Assembly: GCA_903936705.1 (NCBI GenBank)
Contig: CAIZWN010000077.1
Span: forward strand, 1 to 45,509
DNA from: an uncultured Myxococcales bacterium
Lineage (GTDB): Bacteria; Myxococcota_A; UBA9042; DTJE01
Direction: 5' to 3'
Length of the DNA: 45,509 nucleotides
Shown: piece after piece, positions 8,201 to 14,738 of the stretch
How the letters are laid out: each line of letters starts with the position of its first letter
Position numbering within the stretch: the first letter of the stretch is position 1
Position numbers and translations under genes: made by a program
Notes under the pieces: generated by a model
Seen by the model: only the letters and a program-made list of their open reading frames with translations
What the model was told of the DNA's origin: nothing
The model's database searches: none

Positions 8201-8867
8201 GAAGCACAAGGCTACCCGGGTCGAGCGCCGCCAGGTTGCCCGCGCCCGCATCGCGCACGTTGTGGGCAACGACGTGACGATCACGCCTGCGATCGTGGAG
8301 GGGTTCGTGAGGGGGAAGCTCCGCGATCAGGTCTTCCGCTTCACGGGCGTCCAGGCAATCCTGGACGGCCAGGGATCGGCGCTGGCCAGCACGCGGCTCG
8401 ACGCCTACGACACCGACCCGACCCGTGCCGAGGACTCCTACCTGCGGATGTGCAATGCGCTTGCCCGGGTTCTCCGGGAGATCTACGGGGTGACTTCGCT
8501 GCTGGCCCTGAGACTGGTCGAGGCCCCCGACGACCAGGCCATCGAGAACCTTGCCGCGCTGGCCCTCGACCGGGACGTCGGCGGGGTCCTGCGCCTGCGA
8601 AAGGACGCCTGCCGGAGCCCGTTGCGTCTCCTGGGAGATCTCACCCGGCAGTGCGGTCTCCAGGGCAAGGCCATCCGCAAGAAGGTGGACGGCAAGGCGC
8701 GGTACGTGGGGTACGAGTTCGACAGGGGCACGTTCGAGCTCATGACGATGCTCACGGCGCACCAGCGCAAGAAGTTGACGCCGTGGGTGGACATCAACTG
8801 GGGCGACTGGCAAGGACGCACCGAGCCGCTCCCCCAGGAACTCGGCAGGCTCGAACCCGCTGAATGA
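5202..8867 (+). CDS. Replication protein: AEP-like primase fused to SF2-type helicase (CyRepA1 / herpes origin-binding type)
   Basis: This 1221-aa protein is the probable replication initiator of the element. Residues about 145-280 look like an archaeo-eukaryotic primase: an acidic motif (FEVDD, 149-153), a PGKSIHAI motif (207-214) matching the sxH motif, and GGIIARFDG afterwards. A Cys/His cluster at about 470-510 (CRYHG, then CRRCGCKH) should bind zinc. The helicase follows: Walker A APYGSGKT (about 584-592), Walker B VVVDEGEK (about 664-671), MDADLS, and ASPSMNTGISID with a downstream YRLRDCDD arginine-finger-like region. The helicase motifs resemble plasmid CyRepA1 and herpesvirus origin-binding proteins. 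The C-terminal 350 residues are basic and helical and are of unknown role. The ATG at 5202 has a good ribosome-binding site. The family call is moderately firm; primase activity is inferred from motifs. Confidence 0.7.
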   Translation: MFREEDPDVKRQSLAPRPEMAPAADGAAGRTSGDEPGLIEKAFLTVGFKECAKEYIGGMFCGATQAGFRPTNSCNLETLKAYDPQVFKFVLTGGFQSRKGKPGEFVNGPMYDIPKLLFDKNGQPRAFDPARYGTGVTQDAVTLATTIGFEVDDGPDGLPVPTREQARQIDILVRICGFPVPNAVCMSGDDRPWVVREIERTGLICQPGKSIHAILSLRPTTDLAAREEAAHAVAVVTGGDIAVCDLGHRFRLGGIIARFDGDEDVGCCRVQTALHIHNTPTTIEQVMGACERWASDNGINLVGAFEARKAASALMGGVTRFKNMAKEARLRNDEATAIQALTLAEECEALSEALRRSLKINPRVRELQGMAASGLLAPRVAAPPPEVDAASVTVNSRPAIASDFGEIFFGVKVSGFTAVATANGARTAGAWALGSQVWQVKKRGKVYENTFSRLYQELADKKTGLLKDVACRYHGQDPNVPGSTPAGFMGFNRDKTAAFFQCRRCGCKHWSYDDSPDSDNKNRTFESGDGSGYINGRKELVSRYLYKPKLKALLKELRGNALIEEFNGKRMPPLVLRRKLVLVKAPYGSGKTEQVARFAKKNPDAPMLFIVPTQSLAQTAFGRLKKFGFKLYMDEDGGNLDCPRLVICIDSVPRISWSMNYRLVVVDEGEKTLGRFNDAKMRLRAEVWGRLGELVQSADHAVFMDADLSVATLHIGRMLTGNADVQFIYGTQVRGGTISLYRRIENLEVARRATDGPTFVYANTLADAETTFKLLGLERSGPGLLVGSPTTGEQAVRDLMADPNQRVQGYEFVVASPSMNTGISIDCDHFLHQFAFARAGNYTTAEGVVQGIYRLRDCDDRHLWIDDRAVGTSEDPDYYRARLTLQAEKEIRRAITEAVSMDFQMLRIFGPRAIDTNLVEARIELYVAQARSHNHLLANILGILKEEGVVIVRGKAASRSTRSKAKASFKSTKKAMYAEEFRAIADADIISIVEARRLERKHKATRVERRQVARARIAHVVGNDVTITPAIVEGFVRGKLRDQVFRFTGVQAILDGQGSALASTRLDAYDTDPTRAEDSYLRMCNALARVLREIYGVTSLLALRLVEAPDDQAIENLAALALDRDVGGVLRLRKDACRSPLRLLGDLTRQCGLQGKAIRKKVDGKARYVGYEFDRGTFELMTMLTAHQRKKLTPWVDINWGDWQGRTEPLPQELGRLEPAE

Positions 8868-9317
8868 TGCCAAGAATCCATGGACCCCTGGAGTTCCATC
8901 GTCATCTTCGCGCCCTCACCCCGCGGCGTCCCGCCCACCAATTCGTGGACGGCAGCTTCGCTGCAGACACGGAAAACCCCCCGATTATCTGGCGGCAAGG
9001 TACGCAGTCAGGTCGCGTACTTCGGCGGTCCTGTACGACCCATCGGGGCACGAGCCCGTCCTGGCCAGGACGTGCCTGGAATTTCCGCGGATATTCGCGA
9101 TTATCCGGTGAGGCATTCCGGGCTCAGGGCAAGCCTCCGCTCGACCGATGCACCGCGCAACACCGGGCAAATTCAGGACTTTGCGCGCCACGCCCGTGGG
9201 CGGCGGGGACTTCTTTCCCCTACAACAATTCGGTCGGCCTTCCCAGGGCGTGGACGAACGTGCCACGCTGATGCCAGGTGCCGACGCACTCGGACTCGTC
9301 TCATTCGTGAGGTCGCC
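8868..9317. other. 450-bp non-coding region after the primase-helicase
   Basis: No gene is supported here. The 12-base sequence CGATTATCYGGY occurs twice (8982-8993 and 9098-9109). The second copy lies beside a near-palindrome cgcggatattcgcg, an A/T island in otherwise G/C-rich DNA. Position next to a replication gene makes a replication-origin role possible. No clear terminator follows the upstream gene, and no consensus DnaA box is seen. Confidence 0.35.
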
Positions 9318-9731
9318 ATGGCCGGCAGAACCAGGCGTTCGGAAGGTGAGCAGTCGTTCGACGACCTGTTCAACCAGGCGCTCAGCGCGGAAGGTTTGTC
9401 CTTGATCCTTAAGGCAGCTTCTTCCTGGGTGTACGAACGCTACTTCGGGGGCGATTCGAAGATGCACCCTGCGGTTCTTCGTTCTTTGAGGCTTCACGGC
9501 GCAACGATTCCCGAGGCGGCTATCATGGACGCCATCGCGCTGCTCCACAACCTCGCGTATGACCAGTCCAGCAAGTGCGACGAGATCCTGGGCGCGCGGC
9601 CGCGAAACGGCAGGTCGCGATCGAAGATGCGGAAGCCCGCGGGTGACACCCCTTCGTGCACGCCGGTCCGGCCTGTCATGTTGCGTGACTCGGACCACGC
9701 GCCGAACGAAACGATGGCTGAGGCGGTATAG
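9318..9731 (+). CDS. Hypothetical protein, 137 aa
   Basis: The frame is open further upstream, but the ATG at 9318 is chosen because a GAGG lies just before it and protein-like sequence starts there (MAGRTRRSEGEQSFDDLF). The N-terminal two thirds are helical with hydrophobic spacing (GLSLILKAASSWVYERYF). The C-terminal part is basic and low in hydrophobic residues. No family is recognised. It is the first gene of a tight four-gene run that ends with the SprT-like gene; the next gene begins three bases after its stop. Confidence 0.55.
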   Translation: MAGRTRRSEGEQSFDDLFNQALSAEGLSLILKAASSWVYERYFGGDSKMHPAVLRSLRLHGATIPEAAIMDAIALLHNLAYDQSSKCDEILGARPRNGRSRSKMRKPAGDTPSCTPVRPVMLRDSDHAPNETMAEAV

Positions 9732-9734
9732 CTG

Positions 9735-10571
9735 ATGGCGGCCAAGCGTCCAGAGGCGTTCGCTGCGAAGGCCTCCACCGCCCTCATGATGCTCCCCGAC
9801 CCCCGGGCGTTGAACCCGGTCCGGCACGGACTGTTCTCGCAGGCCCGGCTGCTGCCCTGGGAGGACGGCGGCGAGCGCCAACGGCATGCGGAAGCCCACA
9901 TTTCATACTTCAAGCCCCGCAACGCCGTCGAGCAGGCCTTGGTCGACGTGATCGACGACGCGAGCTGGAAGGTCAAGCGGTTCGCGTTCGTTGAGACGGT
10001 TCTCGCCAATCTCGAGTCCGGCAGGGCCCGGGTGCAGGCCCTTCCGCCCCAGGTCCAGGCGATGGCCGCGGAGGTGCAGCGCGCGGAGCTCGACGTTCGG
10101 ATCCTGGAGAAGCTGGCTGCGATGCTCGTGCACCGCCGGCGGACGCGCGACATGGCTCCCCTGGCCGGCATCTGGATTCCGCTGGACAGCCTGCTGCCGC
10201 TGAGGACGTCGGTGATCAGCCTCCCGGTCGGGAAGGTCGCCGACGCCATCCGCACCACGATTCGCGATCGCAAGGCGTTCATCGAGGAGCGCCGGCAGGA
10301 ACTGGCGCGCCACGTGGAGGTCGCTCGGCCGGATGCGGAGGCTGCTGCCCTTGAGGCATCGATGTTGCGTCCCGACCAGCACTCCCGGCTGCTCCGCCAC
10401 CTGATCGGGTTGCAGAATCGCCACCGAGCCGCGCTGGCGGATCTGGCGACGATCCGCAACCTGGGCACAGGGGAACCGAGGAATGTCGTCGGCTGCACCG
10501 GCACGGTCGGCCCCTGTGCCTGCCGAAACAAACCGGACGTCGGCGACGGGAAAACCTTGGAGGAACCTTGA
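9735..10571 (+). CDS. Hypothetical protein, 278 aa, mobile-element associated type
   Basis: Mostly helical and charged. The N-terminal motif NPVRHGLFSQARLLPWEDGGE, followed by an EQALVDVIDDASWKVKR helix, recalls uncharacterised proteins often found in phage-like and transposon regions of Myxococcota and Planctomycetes. The phrase pattern (H-G-L-F/Y-S, later E-x-A-L-V) is the only resemblance used here. A long middle segment could form a coiled coil (RKAFIEERRQELARHVEVA). The 3' end, with several Cys, is less conserved in style. It probably belongs to an operon with its neighbours (3-bp gap upstream, downstream gene begins two bases beyond its stop). Function unknown. Confidence 0.6.
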   Translation: MAAKRPEAFAAKASTALMMLPDPRALNPVRHGLFSQARLLPWEDGGERQRHAEAHISYFKPRNAVEQALVDVIDDASWKVKRFAFVETVLANLESGRARVQALPPQVQAMAAEVQRAELDVRILEKLAAMLVHRRRTRDMAPLAGIWIPLDSLLPLRTSVISLPVGKVADAIRTTIRDRKAFIEERRQELARHVEVARPDAEAAALEASMLRPDQHSRLLRHLIGLQNRHRAALADLATIRNLGTGEPRNVVGCTGTVGPCACRNKPDVGDGKTLEEP

Positions 10572-10573
10572 CG

Positions 10574-11326
10574 ATGCGGAGGGTTAGACCCGACGAAGTG
10601 TTCCTGGGGACGCTGGTCGTCGCGGGCCTGTCCGACGAGGAGATCGGGCGGATCGCGGAGATGGACGGCACCGTTTCGGTGCGGCCCGACGAGCTCACGC
10701 GTATCCGTGGGGGGCTTCTCGGCGCTCCTTCCCGGTTCCACGTCGGGTCCGCGCAGGCGATGGTCTGGCTTCGGGAGCATGGGCTGTACGACCTCTACGT
10801 CGGCACTCCGGCCGGCGTCCAAGCGGTGGAACTCGCCCGCGACCCGGTCCGCCGCCGTGTCGTAGAAGCACTGATCCTCGGGGGCCACGACGATTGGGCC
10901 GTGACGGGGTCCCTGGGCAGGTCGAAGCTGGAAGCGACCGCCCCTGTCGTTGCCGCGTTCCGGAACGGCTTCTGGAACCTCGATTGGATGGCCCAGCAGG
11001 ACCTCTTGGCATTCGTCGGACGCCACCCCCTTCGTGCCTGGTACGTCACCGCCACGGACGGCCCCGATCAGGCTCTCGTGGTCGCGGAGGAACTGTCGCC
11101 CCGTCGGCCGAAGCCGACTCGCCGCGTGTCCGATTCCGACCCCGGTGACATGGTCCGGAAGCAGTCGTTCGACAAGCTCATGGAACGTGCGGCAAGGGAC
11201 CTCGGACTCGGGATGGCGCCCGGGCCGTCCGGGAACCTTGCGATGACAGGCGTGGCTGACCTCGGGAGCGTGAACCCGGGGATGGCAGGCGTCTTCGGTT
11301 CCGTTCCGGAGGGAGGAGCGAAGTGA
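10574..11326 (+). CDS. Hypothetical protein, 250 aa
   Basis: The ATG at 10574 is preferred over the TTG at 10568 because GGAGGA at 10559-10564 sits nine bases before it. The protein has a small N-terminal helical domain (DEVFLGTLVVAGLSDEEIG) that may be an HTH fold. A mixed alpha/beta middle follows, with several Trp (HDDWAVTG, FWNLDWMAQQDLL, RAWYVTATDG), and a Gly/Pro-rich tail. No family is recognised. Its stop overlaps the GTG start of the SprT-like gene (GTGA), so the two are translationally coupled. Confidence 0.6.
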   Translation: MRRVRPDEVFLGTLVVAGLSDEEIGRIAEMDGTVSVRPDELTRIRGGLLGAPSRFHVGSAQAMVWLREHGLYDLYVGTPAGVQAVELARDPVRRRVVEALILGGHDDWAVTGSLGRSKLEATAPVVAAFRNGFWNLDWMAQQDLLAFVGRHPLRAWYVTATDGPDQALVVAEELSPRRPKPTRRVSDSDPGDMVRKQSFDKLMERAARDLGLGMAPGPSGNLAMTGVADLGSVNPGMAGVFGSVPEGGAK

Positions 11327-12480
11327 AGGTCCGCATCGGAGGCATCGTCCGCTTTGCGGACTTCACGCTGAAGAGGGCAGCCGCCGGCCTGTCTGTAGAA
11401 GAGCGGCAGGACCTCAAGGAGTCGATGGCGCGCTTCCTCGGGTCCGTCGAGCGGATGCTCGAGACGCACGGGGGCACGGTGGACGACTTGCCGGCGCCGT
11501 CAAGGAATGCTTATCGCGCCCTGAAAAACTTGGACGTCGACACGCTGTCGGCCACGCGGCCGGACCGTGGACGACCTCCGGTGAACGTCGCCGTCCCGAG
11601 CGTGGTCCGGATGGAGCGGCGCTTCGCGGATCTTCTGCATCGCTATGCCGGCAGCGGACCGGTGGCCGACCTCCTCGCAGACATCCGTTCCGCCACCGTT
11701 GCCATCGAGGCGCAGTGCCACCGGTGGGGTGCAGCCGTCTCGGCGCTGGACCCGCGGTCCCGCCGGCTGTTTGGCTGGCTCCGGTTCCTGTCCGACGAGG
11801 AGCACCTCCGGACCCACCTCCGTGCGCTGGAGCGGGCCGGGACGTTCGTGACGTCGTCCGGTGACAGGGCGCGGGTCGACTTCCTGAACCAGGCGGCGCT
11901 CTGGTCCTTGAGGGGAGAGGGCCCGGACGTGCGTGTGTCGATCTCCGAGGGCTTCATCAGCGCCGATGGCGCGACCTGGCAGGCGCTGGCGGCCTCGGTG
12001 GCCGGGGACAAGAGCCCCGTGACCGGGATGGCCCTCCAGCGCTGGGCCAGTGGGCCGTCGTGTCGTTCGGTCGTCCAGTCGATGCAGGACGATCTGTACG
12101 ACACTCGTGAAGCCGGCCGGGGTGTCGTCCACGACCTTGACGAGCGGTTCGACGTCGTGAACCGCGAGTACTTCGGCGGCGTGATGCCGAAGCCCCTGCT
12201 TACATGGAGCCGGACGCAGACCGGGTTCCGGTTCGGGACCTACCATATCGCGCGCGACAAGGTCATGGTCTCGCGGACCCTCGATTCGCCCGACGTGCCG
12301 GTGTTTGTCGTGGACTTCGTGACGTACCACGAATTGCTGCACAAGAGGCTCGGCGTCGAGGACCGGGGCACGAGCACGGGAATCCACACGCCGGAGTTCC
12401 GCAGGGAGGAGGCGAAGTTCGCCCGGTTCGCCGAGGCTTACCGTTTCCTCAAGGAACTTGCGCGCAGGCAGGCTCGCTGA
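11323..12480 (+). CDS. SprT-like zinc metallopeptidase-domain protein
   Basis: The C-terminal third is a SprT-like domain. It has FDVVNREYFGG and LTWSRTQTGFRFGTYH, then the zinc motif HELLH (336-340) and a third ligand His355 in GIHTPEF, followed by a helix with EEAKF. SprT/Spartan proteins cut DNA-protein crosslinks; in mobile elements such domains are also found alone, with unknown targets. The 240-residue N-terminal region is helical and unrecognised. The GTG start is coupled to the upstream gene, with GGAGG six bases before it. It closes the operon that follows the primase-helicase, so a role in replication or DNA repair of the element is plausible. Confidence 0.75.
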   Translation: MKVRIGGIVRFADFTLKRAAAGLSVEERQDLKESMARFLGSVERMLETHGGTVDDLPAPSRNAYRALKNLDVDTLSATRPDRGRPPVNVAVPSVVRMERRFADLLHRYAGSGPVADLLADIRSATVAIEAQCHRWGAAVSALDPRSRRLFGWLRFLSDEEHLRTHLRALERAGTFVTSSGDRARVDFLNQAALWSLRGEGPDVRVSISEGFISADGATWQALAASVAGDKSPVTGMALQRWASGPSCRSVVQSMQDDLYDTREAGRGVVHDLDERFDVVNREYFGGVMPKPLLTWSRTQTGFRFGTYHIARDKVMVSRTLDSPDVPVFVVDFVTYHELLHKRLGVEDRGTSTGIHTPEFRREEAKFARFAEAYRFLKELARRQAR

Positions 12481-12737
12481 GCCGCGTGGGAACACTCTTC
12501 GCTGACACCAGCCGCGCATGACTGACGGCCGACGAAGACATCCATCGCCTCGTCGACACCTCTGTTGTCGAACTCGAGTCCATGTGGATGCGGGCGAGGC
12601 GCTGCCGAGGAATCTGGCTGCCGTCGAACCCTTGGACGCTACCAGAACCGTCGCAAGATGAATCTAAAAGCCAATGGCACGATCAGGAGGGCCACCCATC
12701 CTTCGGCATCCAAGAGCCCGCCTCCCGGGCCGACGTC
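12481..12737. other. Convergent intergenic region with a possible gene relic
   Basis: No intact gene is seen between the SprT-like gene and the end of the defence-like operon. From about 12522 the plus strand reads LTADEDIHRLVDTSVVELES without a stop and then loses protein character, ending near 12767. This could be the start of a gene cut off when the minus-strand operon was inserted. No good terminator hairpin is visible for either neighbour. Confidence 0.3.
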
Positions 12738-14738
12738 CTACCGGCCCTCGTTGCGCACGCCTACTGATTCGGGCAAGTAGCGTCGCCGGAACCGGTCGAG
12801 CCAGTCGCGTTCTTCCCGCGTCGCAACGGCGCCCGCCCAGCGACCCACGAGGTCGTCCAGGGGAACGGTCCGGAAGGTGGTGTCGCCCCCGCGCAGGAGT
12901 TTCTGGTACCCAACTGCGGCACCGGCGCACTCGAGATCCCCGGGGTGATGCACCAGCAGCAGCACCCCCTCGGCGTACCCGCTGCCCCCGCGGTCCCGGA
13001 GGGCAATGGCCAGCAGGTGATCGCGCCAGAGTTGATTGTGGATGACGTCGGCAACGTGTTCCCTGGCATCCGTCCGCCATGGGGCGCGGGACGATTCCAT
13101 CCATCGCCGATACTCGGGCCGGTCATACCGCTTCGCCGAGAACGGCTCTGTCAGCTTGGTCTCGATGCCCACGAACCCGCGGGCACCATCGGGGCGCAGG
13201 TATTCGACGAACGCGTCAAACGAGGTGTTGTCCGCCAGGTATTCCGAGGCGGGCTCTGGAGCCTCCTCGATCTGCACCCGGGTCACGCGCTCGATGCGGT
13301 CGGGCAGAAGCGTCCGGAAGAGCCGCGTGGCGAGATCGGGAGCGTCGATAAGCGGCCCGAACAGGTTGAAGGCCATGGGCTGGCTGGAGAGCAGGTTGTT
13401 GAAGAGGCGGAACGGCTTCACGTTCCTGGGGTTCTCGCGGGCCCTGCGCCGGGCGAGTTCGAAGATCGCCGGCGTCAGGAAGTTGAGGCCGGACGCACCG
13501 TCCTCGGGGCGTAACATGTTCCCGAGAGGGCGTCGGTCGCCCTCGTTCGGTCCGGTACCACAGGGGACGCGCAGCACTTCCGCCCGGTATCGACTCTGGG
13601 CAAGCCGCATTCGCGCGCGGAACGCTGGATCGCCCTGGTACTGCGGACCAATGTCTACCACCGCCGATGCCCGGGCTGCATTGGCAGGCGCCCTCTCCGG
13701 CGAAAGGGCCTCCCCGTCGCCGGGTCGGGGGGCCTCTCCATCCAGAGCCTCGAGCCCGACCACGATCACCCCGTCCCCCGTTCCTTCCGGCCACGCGGCC
13801 ACCCCGGCGACCGGTGTTTCCAGTGCGGCAAGGGAAGCGAGTTCCGGACACGCGTAGAGTCCGCCAACGACCGCGGCGAGCCGGAGGAAGAAGGGGTTCA
13901 GAGCCACTGCGTTCTCGATGAACCACCGAACGTAGGATCTTGCCTGCACGATCGCCGATGCATCCGGGGCAGCCTTCAGTTCGATGACCACCAGGCGACC
14001 GGTCTGAAGGTCCACGGCGAGAAGATCGGTGACGCGGGTATCACCGGACGCAATGGGGTCGATCCGCCACTGGCTGTGGAGGAACCGCAAGCGATCCGGG
14101 AACCCAGGCAGACGCAGTTGGTGGGCCTGGGCGTCGCGGATCAGCCTCGCCTCGAAGCGAACCTCCCGAGACTCGCCCACCTGCCGGGCACGAACCTCCC
14201 GGAGCCAGGCGATCCGGTCCGCCATCGTGTGCTCCAAGGTACTGGCGCGCGTTCCCACGGGGATGAGAGGGTCCCGCCCCACCCCGATCCGGGGCTTCGG
14301 CGACCCGGGATGCAGGTCGACCACCGTTACCCCGCCATAGGTGGGCCGGAAGTACACGCCGCCAATCTCCGGGAACCTCTCGAAGAGCGCCTTCACCTCG
14401 ACAAATCCGGGGGATGCCATGTAGTCCAGCGCCCGGTAGTGCTCGGGTCGCACGACCAGGTTGTCCGGCGTCCTGGCCACTGGCGACGCACCCTTCTGCC
14501 ACTGCGCCGGGCTCTGGCCGGGGTTCGTCTGGTGGATTGAGGCGGCGACCTCCCGGCTGAACCGCCCCAGCCGGGCGCCGCAGGCCCCGCGGCGCTCTCG
14601 GGCCACGACCTCGCAGGACTTCGCGGTGTCAGACCCTCCCGATCGGGGGCAGACCCGAATGAACTCCAGAGTGTCGAAGCGATCGGGAAGGCCCTCAACG
14701 ATCGTGCGGACCTGGGCGTCAGTCAGCTCGCAGGACAT
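12738..14738 (-). CDS. Protein with two PD-(D/E)XK nuclease domains (C-terminal half PGN_0703-like)
   Basis: The 666-aa product carries two nuclease cores. The first is at about 215-275: TDLLAVD (D238), VVIELKA (E253, K255), then a QARSYVRW helix, as in NucS/DUF91-type enzymes. The second is at about 445-535: SSQPMAFNLFGPL, the signature of PGN_0703-type putative restriction endonucleases, then SFDAFVEY (D508) and FVGIETKLTE (E526, K528). An N-terminal helical region contains several Cys. GGAGG precedes the ATG, and the start overlaps the end of the upstream P-loop gene by 16 bases, so the two are co-translated. The likely role is DNA cleavage as the effector of a defence operon; target and trigger are unknown. 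Confidence 0.8.
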   Translation of the reverse strand: MSCELTDAQVRTIVEGLPDRFDTLEFIRVCPRSGGSDTAKSCEVVARERRGACGARLGRFSREVAASIHQTNPGQSPAQWQKGASPVARTPDNLVVRPEHYRALDYMASPGFVEVKALFERFPEIGGVYFRPTYGGVTVVDLHPGSPKPRIGVGRDPLIPVGTRASTLEHTMADRIAWLREVRARQVGESREVRFEARLIRDAQAHQLRLPGFPDRLRFLHSQWRIDPIASGDTRVTDLLAVDLQTGRLVVIELKAAPDASAIVQARSYVRWFIENAVALNPFFLRLAAVVGGLYACPELASLAALETPVAGVAAWPEGTGDGVIVVGLEALDGEAPRPGDGEALSPERAPANAARASAVVDIGPQYQGDPAFRARMRLAQSRYRAEVLRVPCGTGPNEGDRRPLGNMLRPEDGASGLNFLTPAIFELARRRARENPRNVKPFRLFNNLLSSQPMAFNLFGPLIDAPDLATRLFRTLLPDRIERVTRVQIEEAPEPASEYLADNTSFDAFVEYLRPDGARGFVGIETKLTEPFSAKRYDRPEYRRWMESSRAPWRTDAREHVADVIHNQLWRDHLLAIALRDRGGSGYAEGVLLLVHHPGDLECAGAAVGYQKLLRGGDTTFRTVPLDDLVGRWAGAVATREERDWLDRFRRRYLPESVGVRNEGR

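Noticed and set aside
5124-8873. Minus-strand open frame of over 1200 codons
   Set aside because: It mirrors the primase-helicase gene. It is Arg/Leu/Val/Gly-rich without domains, a usual result of high-GC codon use.
8980-9110. DnaA boxes (TTATCTGGC, TTATCCGGT)
   Set aside because: They match only the first six bases of the TTATCCACA consensus; reported as a repeat, not as DnaA boxes.
12565-12780. Plus-strand frames of 60-70 codons after the SprT-like gene
   Set aside because: No ribosome-binding site, and protein character is lost after about 20 codons; treated as a possible relic only.
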